A stretch of 64,000 bases of DNA from Shewanella colwelliana ATCC 39565. GTDB lineage: Bacteria > Pseudomonadota > Gammaproteobacteria > Enterobacterales > Shewanellaceae. The stretch lies in contig NZ_JAEC01000008.1 in the NCBI RefSeq assembly GCF_000518705.1, positions 141,309-205,308 of the forward strand. The letters are read 5' to 3'. A program made the position numbers and the translations under genes. Shown in pieces: positions 8,875-16,693 of this stretch (within the stretch, counting starts at the first letter, position 1; the number at the start of each line of letters is the position of its first letter). The notes below the pieces were generated by a model. It worked only from the letters and a program-made list of their open reading frames with translations. It was not told the DNA's origin and did no database searches.

Positions 8875-9464
8875 TTACAGACGAGTTGCCCTACAAACTC
8901 TCATCTCTTTGCTTAATGTTTGACCTCACCGTAAATCGCCCAACAATGTATGGGTATACATTCGTATTTAAATTCAGATGTTTGGAGGTGATTTGAACAC
9001 AAAATCAGTGCGTGTTAATTCAATCGGAAATAATTAAATAAAATCAGACAACTATATTTCCAGGCCATTTAATTAATAGGTTTGAAAAACGCGCATGAGT
9101 ACTAATAAAATATTCTTGACCTGCGGTAGACAATTTTAAGCAAAACAGAAGTGATAATTTAGTCTAGCCAATGGAATAGATAGCGCTAAATGCGATGGAA
9201 GAAACGCCTTTTCTATGATAGTTTGAAGGCACTTGCCTGGACTCGTAAAGCGAAGCCTTTAAGAGATCTGTAATTGACTTTATGTAAAGAAGCGATGCTT
9301 CCGTAACGCCGAAGGGAGGCCTCAAAGTCGCCCCAAGGGCATCGACTATAAACTCACGGATTGAGTAGCGAAAAACTCCTCTCTCCGAATTAAAGAACAA
9401 TCTGTTTCACGAGACCTACGGCTCGTGAACATCGGTCATTCGGCGAGAAAAAGGAGATATAGAT
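8875..9464. other. Non-coding stretch with several local hairpins
   Basis: No convincing gene is seen here. From about 9180 the composition changes and short inverted repeats appear: TAAAG/CTTTA near 9247, AGTCG/CGACT enclosing CCC/GGG near 9328-9350, and TTCACGAG/CTCGTGAA at 9408-9431. The last leads into the strong Shine-Dalgarno of the next gene. It may be a structured leader, a decayed cassette or a worn attC site. A 78-codon minus-strand ORF at 9164-9400 is not supported. Confidence 0.35.
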
Positions 9465-9878
9465 ATGGGTGCTAAGGAAGAGTTGCTATCATCCTTGGTC
9501 GCAAAGGACACTAGCGGTGGCATTCAGCTAATACATGACAAACTTGTTCGCCATGAACTGAAATGGAAAGGGCCGAGCAATAGCCAAACATTGCTATATT
9601 TTTTTCGGAAAAACGGGAAAGAGATTGGTGTGGCGGCAATGCGTCAAGGCATTTTCTCTTTTCCTGCTCCATTTTGGCGTACTCGGGATACGTTTCTCCG
9701 TGAAGCGTTGAATCGTGTCGCAAGTTATTCTCTTATAGGGACAGAGCCTGCGATTTCATCTAGCCAGTATTCGGCTGGACAAATCAGGATTAATCAATCA
9801 ACGATCGACTCAATCGAGTCAATAATAGAAGAAATCATTCTTCCTGAATCGAGAGCGGCAGGTGCAACCATCACCTAA
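9465..9878 (+). CDS. Hypothetical protein, probable integron cassette gene 1
   Basis: A 137-residue protein of unknown function. AAGGAG precedes the ATG at a good distance. It is predicted soluble, with no signal peptide or membrane segment; LLYFFRKNGKEIGVAAMRQG in the middle looks like a beta meander, and the C-terminal SIDSIESIIEEIILPES is helical. It is oriented opposite to the satellite operon and integrase. Its stop codon lies inside an attC-like site, as is usual for cassette genes. Confidence 0.65.
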   Translation: MGAKEELLSSLVAKDTSGGIQLIHDKLVRHELKWKGPSNSQTLLYFFRKNGKEIGVAAMRQGIFSFPAPFWRTRDTFLREALNRVASYSLIGTEPAISSSQYSAGQIRINQSTIDSIESIIEEIILPESRAAGATIT

Positions 9879-9952
9879 CAAGGCCGTAAACTCGCTCGCA
9901 TTTTTCGTTCGCTGCGCTCTATACAAAGCGCCAGTTAAGACTGACGTTATGA
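9873..9952 (+). other. attC-like recombination site 1
   Basis: An R''-type box ACCTAAC at 9873 and an R'-type GTTATGA at 9946 bracket 80 bases with imperfect self-complementarity (CGCTCGC and CGTTCGCTGCG in the centre). The right-hand box is well supported because it completes the next cassette exactly. The left half is less certain, since its own complement GTTAGGT is not found upstream. Confidence 0.5.
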
Positions 9953-10625
9953 CTCATAGAATTTAAAGGTCAGTTCATTAAAGAGGTCAAGTTGAATTAC
10001 AAAGAAAGATTTATTAAAGCTGTTCTAGCTACTAAGGAACTTGGGCTTAAAGTCGATAAGGAACCCCTGCCGATAGAGAAAGCTTTATCCAAGAGTAAGC
10101 TTCAGAGTATTCAATTGCTCTGTTTTGAAGTGTTGAAATTTAGAGGATACAGCTACTCTTCAGACCTCGCGCAAAAATGCATCCCAGTTCATTTGGATTT
10201 GAAACACTTTTTGAAGCTATATCTAGATGTTGATAGCTATATTACTGTTGGCGATCGATATTGGGACGATTATGTTTACTGTGAAATGTCTTATGAAAGT
10301 ATAAAGGACGAACTAGCTAACCCTGGGCGGGGGGACTTAAAAGCCCATGTATGGTTAACATTAAGTGACGGGACCTTATTGGATTGCACCGCTGAGGCTC
10401 ATGCAGATTTGATTTTTGGTAGGCCCGAGTATCCTATTGAACAGTGCATTATGTTAATAAAACCAACAGAAGTTAATGATGCAAAGAAAGGGTTTCACAG
10501 GCCGTATTTGGTTGGTATTGATTTTCTCGAAAAGTCTGGGGCTTGCAGGGTAGATTTCTCATTATAGCGGTCATAACAAGAGTCATCAGGCTGTTCGGCC
10601 TACGGCCGACCCGCTGTTACTGGCG
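9947..10625 (+). mobile_element. Integron gene cassette (679 bp) with one gene and its attC
   Basis: The unit runs from TTATGA after the G at 9946 to the G of GGCG|TTAGCC at 10625. If circularised, its ends join as GTTATGA, the exact reverse complement of TCATAAC, the R'' box of its own attC at 10571. Gene cassettes obey this rule, and a chance match of seven bases at the right place is unlikely. No integron integrase gene is in the window, so this is an orphan cassette. Confidence 0.7.
9992..10567 (+). CDS. Hypothetical protein, integron cassette gene 2
   Basis: A 191-residue protein starting at TTG 9992, with AGAGG six bases before it; no ATG gives a better start. Function unknown. The segment DLKAHVWLTLSDGTLLDCTAEAH has the look of the His-Trp...Asp-Cys-Thr strand pair seen in transglutaminase-like and related small cysteine-hydrolase folds, but a complete catalytic triad is not shown. 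It is otherwise soluble and has no signal peptide. It fills the cassette almost completely: 45 bases before it and four bases from its stop to the attC site. Confidence 0.7.
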   Translation: MNYKERFIKAVLATKELGLKVDKEPLPIEKALSKSKLQSIQLLCFEVLKFRGYSYSSDLAQKCIPVHLDLKHFLKLYLDVDSYITVGDRYWDDYVYCEMSYESIKDELANPGRGDLKAHVWLTLSDGTLLDCTAEAHADLIFGRPEYPIEQCIMLIKPTEVNDAKKGFHRPYLVGIDFLEKSGACRVDFSL

Positions 10626-10631
10626 TTAGCC
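10571..10631 (+). other. attC recombination site 2
   Basis: This 61-bp site has R'' TCATAAC at 10571, R' GTTAGCC at 10625, a central hairpin TCGGCC-TAC-GGCCGA, and partly complementary arms (AGTCATCAG against CTGTTACTGG). It starts four bases after the cassette gene's stop. Integron integrase would recombine between 10625 and 10626. Confidence 0.7.
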
Positions 10632-10765
10632 CATAGATATATTACTCTGAAACTTACATAGTAGAGCAAAAGTCCTAATGCAGAAATGTCCTAAAACGAC
10701 TTAATTGTGCAAGAGTTCTACTTGCTTAGTCTTCCTTTCTAGTTCCTGAAGTTAAAGCATAGAAG

Positions 10766-11491
10766 TTAGCCAAACAATTTGGAATATTTCCTAAGTATGA
10801 GCTCTTGCACTATGTCTTTACATGGAACTTCCTTATCAGGTCGCCCACCAGCCTTTGCTTGCGCAGGCACATACTCGAAGATCTGTTTTTTGATTAGCCC
10901 TTCAGATACTGAAACTTTTTTATGGTCTCTAATGAGTTGTTTAATTGCTCTGGCCACAAAGGCATATTTTACTGTTTGGTGCTCAGGTTGCTGGAAAAAG
11001 TCTTGTGCTATTTTTATGGCTATTTCGCGATACTGGTTGTTCTTCTCGCTAACTGCTACCCCTCCCTTAGTTACATCCATCTTTGCTTTTTCACCATAGG
11101 TCATAGCATGGTTTGTTTGAGCCGCTGTATTGTGGATACCTATTTCATAGTTAAGTGAGCCAAATTTTAGCAGTAGCTTGTCAAGTTGCTGGTGGTCAGT
11201 TGTTGGTAAACTTGCTTTGAATAACTTTAGCTCTTGCTGAAAGCTATCGACTTTAGATTGGATACTGGCAAGAGATTCAAGCTCTTCAGTCTCGCTGATG
11301 TTCACACCAAGCTTACTCTCAATATACTCTAGCGATAAACCTGCGTGATCGCAGATTGATTCAGGAGTTAGGTCTTTCTGTTGCAGTGCGCGAAGTTCAT
11401 TGATCTTGCTTATAGTGAGCTCGCCATCAGTTAAGTGGTTTGCTATATCGTCTATCCAAATCTGACAGTCTAGATTTATGTCAAAACCCAT
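10766..11491 (-). CDS. Hypothetical protein downstream of the integrase
   Basis: A 241-residue soluble protein, not recognised. The N-terminal ~60 residues read like a small helical DNA-binding unit (ISKINELRALQQKDLTPESICDHAGLSLEYIESKLG). A coiled-coil-like stretch follows, then a basic C-terminal half (FVARAIKQLIRDHKKVSVSEGLIKKQIF...AGGRPDKEV) that could bind nucleic acid. It sits 17 bases after the integrase stop on the same strand, so it is likely co-transcribed and may help integration, excision or maintenance; this is position-based inference only. Confidence 0.65.
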   Translation of the reverse strand: MGFDINLDCQIWIDDIANHLTDGELTISKINELRALQQKDLTPESICDHAGLSLEYIESKLGVNISETEELESLASIQSKVDSFQQELKLFKASLPTTDHQQLDKLLLKFGSLNYEIGIHNTAAQTNHAMTYGEKAKMDVTKGGVAVSEKNNQYREIAIKIAQDFFQQPEHQTVKYAFVARAIKQLIRDHKKVSVSEGLIKKQIFEYVPAQAKAGGRPDKEVPCKDIVQELILRKYSKLFG

Positions 11492-11508
11492 ATTTCACCT
11501 TATTTACA

Positions 11509-12789
11509 TTAAGCTCGTTGTGAGAATGGTGTTACGTTGGTTTCATTGTTGACCATAGGTGCAACCATTGATGCCAGCTTATCAAGGGCAACAGCTCTCT
11601 CTTTTAGATAGTTATACTGATCGTAAGTACCTTCAATTTTTTTTCTTTTGTGGTTCAAGCATCTTTCAGCGATGTCGTTGGGGATACCAATCTCTGCCAA
11701 TAAACTTCTGCATGTACGTCTTAAATCATGAATAACAAAATACTCAACCCCTGCCTTACCTAAGAGATTTGAGCTTGCTACCTTTCCACTATCAACTTTC
11801 TTACCGAAAGCCTTTGCCAATGCATGGTTTAGAGTGTCGTTAGATATGTGTCCTCTTGGTTCATCGTTTTTTTGTTTTGAGACCCGTCTAGATGGGAATA
11901 GGAATTCTGAACCGTTAGCCTTCACGTGAAGCTCTTTGAACCAGGGAATAATATGGTCGGATAGAGGGATTATAATTGCGGCTTTTGTTTTTGTTCTCTC
12001 TGCAGGGAGGTGCCACTCATTATTATCAAAGTCAAACTCCTCCCATTTGGCTTGAGTTAGCTCCCCCTTTCTGACACCAAGGCAAACCAATAGAGCAATA
12101 GCTAGATAATTGTCTCTGATAAATGAATGATCGTTGTTACTCAGTACTCTGAACGTTGAGCGAAGCTCTGTGAATGTAAGTCGTCTAGTTCTACTTGATT
12201 CAGTTCCACCAGCATCTGCAGCAGTAAATGCACTTGCTGGGTTAGCGGGTATCAAATCTAGTTTGCAAGCATGGGTAAATAGCTTCTTACAACATAATAG
12301 GACTTTATTGGATACCGAGTCTCTTCCGCTTGCGGCAACTTTACTTATAATTGATCTGATATCTCGAGCATTTACATCACTGATTTTTAGTTGTCCGATA
12401 CTAGGTTTAATGTCAGTAGTGTATTGTCGTTTAGGGATCTCAGGGTGCTTCAGCTTACTGGCATAATGTAAATACCAATCTTCAAAAAGGTCATCAACAG
12501 TTACTATAGTCTCCTCTTTAGCTCTATCTCTCTCCGCTAGAGGATCTGCACCTTGCTTTGCTTGGTGAATGAGTACCGCGGCAGTCACTTTGGCATCAGC
12601 TAAGCTCATTTGTGGGTATGTGCCACCGCTAATGGTCATGGTGCGACGTTTACCATTTACGGTGTACCTGAGCTCCCAGTACCCTATTCCAGTGCCTCTA
12701 GAGCGAATATATAACCCACTACAACCAACAATAGCTTTTCGTTCTACAGTCTTACTTTTTAAAAATGCCTTTATCTGTTTGTCATTCAT
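11509..12789 (-). CDS. int: Tyrosine-type integrase, P4 family
   Basis: A 426-residue site-specific recombinase. The N-terminus has the P4-integrase arm-binding layout (YWELRYTVNGKRRTMTISGGTYPQMSLADAK). A SAM-like core-binding domain follows, and then the catalytic domain: Arg in GVRKGELTQ, Lys in RTKTKA, HDLRRT, His in LNHKRKKIEG, and nucleophile Tyr in the TYDQYNY region. It faces away from yicC, with its start 200 bp from the yicC stop. Integrases of mobilizable islands in Vibrio-like bacteria are known to use the 3' end of yicC, so yicC is the probable target. The second att site would be left of the window. Confidence 0.93.
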   Translation of the reverse strand: MNDKQIKAFLKSKTVERKAIVGCSGLYIRSRGTGIGYWELRYTVNGKRRTMTISGGTYPQMSLADAKVTAAVLIHQAKQGADPLAERDRAKEETIVTVDDLFEDWYLHYASKLKHPEIPKRQYTTDIKPSIGQLKISDVNARDIRSIISKVAASGRDSVSNKVLLCCKKLFTHACKLDLIPANPASAFTAADAGGTESSRTRRLTFTELRSTFRVLSNNDHSFIRDNYLAIALLVCLGVRKGELTQAKWEEFDFDNNEWHLPAERTKTKAAIIIPLSDHIIPWFKELHVKANGSEFLFPSRRVSKQKNDEPRGHISNDTLNHALAKAFGKKVDSGKVASSNLLGKAGVEYFVIHDLRRTCRSLLAEIGIPNDIAERCLNHKRKKIEGTYDQYNYLKERAVALDKLASMVAPMVNNETNVTPFSQRA

Positions 12790-12930
12790 GGAGTTACCTC
12801 AAAAGTGGTGACCAAAGGTCATTTTTTGATGATTTTGATGAATTTAAGGTTTTTTAACGTATTTGGTCACCATTTTGGTCACCACTTATGCTGAATAATA
12901 GCAAACAATCTAGGATATGTAAAAACATAG

Positions 12931-12965
12931 AAACCCTGTTATAACAAGCGTTATAACAGGGTTTT
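12931..12965. terminator. Bidirectional hairpin terminator after yicC
   Basis: A perfect 12-bp inverted repeat (CCCTGTTATAAC/GTTATAACAGGG, loop AAGC) is flanked by AAA on one side and TTTT on the other, which extends the stem to 15 bp. It lies 28 bases beyond the yicC stop and ends yicC transcription on the minus strand. It also marks the edge of the core chromosome. Confidence 0.8.
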
Positions 12966-12992
12966 AGGTAGGCTTGATGGGGTTGCTGAACT

Positions 12993-13856
12993 CTATTCCA
13001 CGTTCTGGATCTGTTCGCGCATCTGTTCGATAAGCACTTTTAGTTCGACTGCTGCGGCGGTGACTTCAGCGCTGATGGATTTAGAGGCGAGGGTGTTAGA
13101 TTCGCGGTTAAACTCTTGCATCATAAAGTCGAGGCGACGACCTTGAGAGCCGCCTTTTTTAAGGATACGACGCGTCTCTGCAACGTGTGCGTCGAGTCGA
13201 TCCATCTCTTCGGCAACATCCATCTTTTGTGCAAGAATTACCATCTCTTGCTCCATACGGGCGGGATCAAGTTCGCCTTGAATTTCGCTCAAGCGATTGG
13301 TTATTTTGTCGCGTTGCCATTGCATAACGCTTGGCATGTGTTCACGTACGATAGTGACTTGCTCGACAATTTGATCAAGGCGAGTTTGCAGCATGGTGTT
13401 GATGGCATCACCTTCGCGACCTCGGGCTTCGATGAACTGCGCAACGGCATCATCAAAGGCGACGAGCAATTCTTTGCTGATCGCGTCCATATCTTGTTCA
13501 CTACCTGACATAACGCCTGGCCAGCGCAATACATCGACGACATTAATTTCGCCTTGTCCTGCTTCTTGTTTTACCCAATTAGCCGCTTGGATAATCTGGG
13601 CTGCTAAGGCTTGGTTAAGCTGTAGGTCGCTGTCTTTGTTTTCACCTAGGTCATAACGTAGGTTGACTTCGATTTTGCCACGATTTAAACGTTTGCGTAG
13701 ACGGTCTCTCAGCACAGGTTCTAGGCTGCGAAGTTGCTCTGGTAGGCGTAGGTAGGTTTCTAGATAACGCTGATTGACCGAGCGGATCTCCCAAGAGGCG
13801 GTGCCCCATTGTGCTTTGTGCTCGATACGAGCGTAGGCTGTCATGCTTTGGATCAT
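12993..13856 (-). CDS. yicC: YicC family endoribonuclease
   Basis: A 287-residue protein of normal family length. MIQSMTAYARIE at the start, SVNQRYLETYLRLPEQLRSLEP, RLNRGKIEVNLRY, and the C-terminal GRRLDFMMQEFNRESNTLASKS are the YicC/YloC signatures. Family members cut RNA, including small regulatory RNAs. It is divergent from rph, with a minus-strand TATAAT at 13896-13901 in between. Its 3' end is intact (EQMREQIQNVE) although an island is inserted just beyond it. Confidence 0.93.
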   Translation of the reverse strand: MIQSMTAYARIEHKAQWGTASWEIRSVNQRYLETYLRLPEQLRSLEPVLRDRLRKRLNRGKIEVNLRYDLGENKDSDLQLNQALAAQIIQAANWVKQEAGQGEINVVDVLRWPGVMSGSEQDMDAISKELLVAFDDAVAQFIEARGREGDAINTMLQTRLDQIVEQVTIVREHMPSVMQWQRDKITNRLSEIQGELDPARMEQEMVILAQKMDVAEEMDRLDAHVAETRRILKKGGSQGRRLDFMMQEFNRESNTLASKSISAEVTAAAVELKVLIEQMREQIQNVE

Positions 13857-13964
13857 GGGTTATTCCAATTGTTTAAATCGATTAATTGAGCTTGGATTAT
13901 AGTCTGATGATGCAAAGGGTTAAAGCAAACTCTGCCGCCTTTACGCTTTGGCGCATGAATATCA

Positions 13965-13993
13965 TGGCATCAATCGCCGCTAGCCCCTATAAT
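13965..13993 (+). promoter_or_regulatory. Probable rph-pyrE promoter
   Basis: TATAAT at 13988-13993 stands 45 bases before the rph start. A weak -35 (TGGCAT, 13965-13970) lies 17 bases upstream. Confidence 0.5.
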
Positions 13994-14037
13994 ATGCAGC
14001 CAAATTTGCTTTCTCTTTATCTAAACAGGAATTTCCT

Positions 14038-14751
14038 ATGCGCCCAAGTGACAGAACGCCCGCTCAATCTCGTCCAGTAACGATTACTCGACAGTTTACC
14101 GCTCACGCAGAAGGTTCTGTTTTGGTTGAATTTGGTGAGACTAAAGTACTTTGTACTGCTAGCTTCACTGAAGGCGTACCACGCTTTCTTAAGGGGCAAG
14201 GCCAAGGTTGGGTAACAGCTGAGTACGGTATGTTGCCACGTTCAACTCATAGTCGTATGGACCGTGAAGCAGCTCGTGGTAAGCAATCGGGTCGTACACA
14301 AGAGATCCAGCGTCTTATCGGTCGAGCGCTACGTGCTGCGGTTGATATGAAAGCGTTAGGTGAAAACACTATCGTTATCGATTGTGACGTGATTCAGGCT
14401 GATGGTGGCACGCGTACTGCGGCTATCACTGGTGCGTGTGTGGCATTGGTTGACGCGCTCAACTGGGCTCGTGGTAAGGGGATCATCAAGAGCAACCCGC
14501 TTAAGTTCCTTATCGCTGCGGTTAGCGTGGGTATCTATAAAGGCGAGCCGATTTGTGATCTTGAGTATATTGAAGACAGCGCCGCTGAAACTGATATGAA
14601 CGTGGTTATGACAGAAACGGGCAAGATCATTGAGATTCAAGGCACCGCAGAAGGTGAGCCGTTCAGCCATGAAGAGCTACTTAGTTTACTGGAGTTGGCC
14701 AAGCACGGTATTCGTGAAATCGTCGATGTGCAGAAGGCCGCATTGAGCTAA
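14038..14751 (+). CDS. rph: Ribonuclease PH
   Basis: A 237-residue phosphorolytic 3'-5' exoribonuclease that trims tRNA 3' ends; it works as a hexamer. It shows [14 protein letters not shown] at the start, the [17 protein letters not shown] strand, the phosphate-binding [14 protein letters not shown] region, and [19 protein letters not shown] with the active-site acidic residues. It is full length, unlike the frameshifted rph of some E. coli K-12 strains. It forms an operon with pyrE, whose expression in enterics depends on translation reaching the end of rph. Confidence 0.96.
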   Translation: MRPSDRTPAQSRPVTITRQFTAHAEGSVLVEFGETKVLCTASFTEGVPRFLKGQGQGWVTAEYGMLPRSTHSRMDREAARGKQSGRTQEIQRLIGRALRAAVDMKALGENTIVIDCDVIQADGGTRTAAITGACVALVDALNWARGKGIIKSNPLKFLIAAVSVGIYKGEPICDLEYIEDSAAETDMNVVMTETGKIIEIQGTAEGEPFSHEELLSLLELAKHGIREIVDVQKAALS

Positions 14752-14770
14752 TTTGTTTTATTGTTATGTA

Positions 14771-14795
14771 AGGGCCCTACGGGGTCCTTTTTGTA
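14771..14795 (+). terminator. rph-pyrE intercistronic attenuator
   Basis: A hairpin GGGCCC-TACG-GGGTCC is followed by TTTTT, only 20 bases after the rph stop and 50 bases before pyrE, with a U-rich run before it. This matches the enteric pyrE attenuator, where low UTP keeps ribosomes close to polymerase and prevents termination. Confidence 0.7.
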
Positions 14796-14845
14796 CCTTA
14801 ATATCCAAACTATAAGTACTACCCCTACATTTTTAAGGAGAGATT

Positions 14846-15487
14846 GTGAAAGCCTATCAACGTGAGTTTATTGAGTTTGCCCTTGAGCGTAATGTATTAA
14901 GATTTGGCGAATTTACGTTAAAGTCAGGCCGCACTAGCCCTTACTTCTTTAATGCGGGTTTGTTTAATACCGGTCGTGATTTGGCGCGCCTTGGCCGTTT
15001 TTATGCTGCGGCGTTAGTCGATTCTGGCATTGAGTATGATTTACTATTTGGCCCTGCATACAAAGGTATTCCGATTGCGACCACGACAGCGGTTGCACTT
15101 TGCGATCATCACGACATCGACATGCCTTATTGCTTTAACCGTAAAGAGAAGAAAGACCACGGTGAAGGTGGCAGTCTAGTCGGTAGCGAGTTAACGGGTC
15201 GTGTGATGTTGGTGGATGATGTGATCACTGCGGGCACTGCAATCCGTGAGTCGATGGAGATTATTGAAGCCCATAAAGCCCTACTTGCTGGTGTATTGAT
15301 TGCGCTGGATCGTCAAGAAAAAGGCAAGGGTGAACTCTCGGCGATTCAAGAAGTTGAGCGCGACTTTGGCTGTGAAATCGTGTCGATTATTAAGCTTGAA
15401 GATCTGATTAACTACTTGTCTGAAAAACCAGGTATGGAAGCGCAGCTAACATCAGTAAGTGCTTATCGTGACCAGTACGGGATTTAG
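14846..15487 (+). CDS. pyrE: Orotate phosphoribosyltransferase
   Basis: A 213-residue enzyme that joins orotate and PRPP to give OMP in pyrimidine synthesis. It has [14 protein letters not shown] near residue 25, [13 protein letters not shown] (the flexible catalytic loop) and the PRPP motif [13 protein letters not shown] near 120-132. GTG start with AAGGAG eight bases before it. Second gene of the rph operon, behind the attenuator hairpin. Confidence 0.96.
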   Translation: MKAYQREFIEFALERNVLRFGEFTLKSGRTSPYFFNAGLFNTGRDLARLGRFYAAALVDSGIEYDLLFGPAYKGIPIATTTAVALCDHHDIDMPYCFNRKEKKDHGEGGSLVGSELTGRVMLVDDVITAGTAIRESMEIIEAHKALLAGVLIALDRQEKGKGELSAIQEVERDFGCEIVSIIKLEDLINYLSEKPGMEAQLTSVSAYRDQYGI

Positions 15488-15490
15488 AGC

Positions 15491-15686
15491 TTACGGATAA
15501 CGGAACGTTCGCTTACGGAAAAGATAAATGCCGCGATTATAGTTAACTATAATCGCGGCATTTTTTTATGATTTTTTATCGTCAGCGAACGTTCCGTCTA
15601 TAGTAGTGAAGCGTTCGAATCTGCTCTTAATTTCCGAGAGGACGAAGGCCGTTCTGTTATCCGTAACGAGCATGCGAGTGTTCCGT
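15491..15686. repeat. Nested inverted repeats in the pyrE-folE gap, including a 38-bp perfect palindrome
   Basis: A perfect palindrome at 15526-15563 (half AAATGCCGCGATTATAGTT) ends in a T run and can serve as the pyrE terminator. It is enclosed by a 14-bp inverted pair ACGGAACGTTCGCT (15500-15513) and AGCGAACGTTCCGT (15584-15597). A diverged inverted copy of the TTACGGATAAC/GGAACG unit lies at 15650-15686. This looks like a REP- or MITE-like intergenic element of the genus; the number of genomic copies is unknown. Confidence 0.6.
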
Positions 15687-15720
15687 TTTCGGGCTCTTTC
15701 TTTTACTTAGCCTGAAACGA

Positions 15721-15751
15721 AAAAACGCTGCGTTAATAATGCAGCGTTTTT
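15721..15751. terminator. Hairpin terminator between pyrE and folE
   Basis: An 11-bp stem AAAAACGCTGC/GCAGCGTTTTT, loop GTTAATAAT. A and T runs on both sides let it work in either direction. It most likely ends folE transcription on the minus strand. Confidence 0.7.
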
Positions 15752-15826
15752 ATTTTTGGTTTCTGCTTTTCCTAGCAGGTCGAAGACCGCCCTCGTAGTG
15801 AAGCGTTCTAGAACCTTCTTTTAAAA

Positions 15827-16471
15827 CTAATTACTCAGAAACTCGGCGCGCGTAGCAGGGTTAGATTTAAAAATACCGCCGAGCGCTGTAGTGGTGGTTG
15901 AACTGGTTGAGTCCATTACGCCACGCGATTTTACGCAGTAGTGGACGGCATCCATCTTAACGGCCACATCTTGGGTTTCTAGCAAGGTTTGCAATGCCAC
16001 CAGAACCTGTTGAGTCAGGCGTTCTTGCACCTGAGGGCGCTGAGCAAAGAAACGCACGATACGATTGATTTTAGACAGGCCTATGATGTTTTTACGTGGT
16101 AGGTAGGCCACGGTAGCAACGCCATCTATGGTCACCAAATGGTGCTCACAGGTGCTGGTGAGGCTGATGTCGTTGACCTTAACCATCTCATCGAAGCCCA
16201 TCTTGTTCTCGATAACGGTGATCTTGGGAAAGTTAGCGTAATCCAGGCCAGAGAAGATCTCGTCGACATACATCTTGGCGATACGCTTAGGGGTTTCGAT
16301 CAGGCTGTCATCACGAAGATCCAGTGACATTAAGGTCAAGATCTCGCGCATATGGTGCTCAATCTTTTCCTTGCGCGCTTCGCTGCTTAGTCCGCACGGG
16401 ACCATAGGCGTCTCAAGACCACGCTCTAATAATGCGGTTTGCACCTGCTGTGCTGCTTCACTTAATGCCAT
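15827..16471 (-). CDS. folE: GTP cyclohydrolase I
   Basis: A 214-residue enzyme that converts GTP to dihydroneopterin triphosphate, the first step of folate synthesis. It shows [16 protein letters not shown], the zinc ligands in TSTCEHH and in HYCVKSRGV, and the QPQ-like binding segment [14 protein letters not shown] 16471 is chosen because GGAGG lies five bases before it; an upstream in-frame ATG (16486) has no such signal. A monocistronic transcription unit. Confidence 0.95.
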   Translation of the reverse strand: MALSEAAQQVQTALLERGLETPMVPCGLSSEARKEKIEHHMREILTLMSLDLRDDSLIETPKRIAKMYVDEIFSGLDYANFPKITVIENKMGFDEMVKVNDISLTSTCEHHLVTIDGVATVAYLPRKNIIGLSKINRIVRFFAQRPQVQERLTQQVLVALQTLLETQDVAVKMDAVHYCVKSRGVMDSTSSTTTTALGGIFKSNPATRAEFLSN

Positions 16472-16652
16472 TGTATCCTCCACCATAAATAGTGGTCTGT
16501 TCAGTAAGATTAATTTGCTAATAATGTTAAGAAATTAACCCATAAGGTATTCATTATAGCCCGCCCTGTGACAGTTAACATAGGGGATCGGGTCAGGGAG
16601 GATACCCTGAATTGCGGGTAATTTATACCCAGAATTAATAAGGGAATAACAA

Positions 16653-16679
16653 AAAAGCCGATTGCGGTAATCGGCTTTT
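16653..16679 (-). terminator. Terminator of the S9 peptidase gene
   Basis: An 11-bp stem AAAAGCCGATT/AATCGGCTTTT with a GCGGT loop, 15 bases past the stop of the minus-strand peptidase gene. Confidence 0.75.
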
Positions 16680-16693
16680 AAGGTTTCAAGAAA

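Noticed and set aside
9164..9400. 78-codon ORF on the minus strand
   Set aside because: No ribosome site, no family likeness, and the DNA is full of short hairpins; better explained as non-coding.
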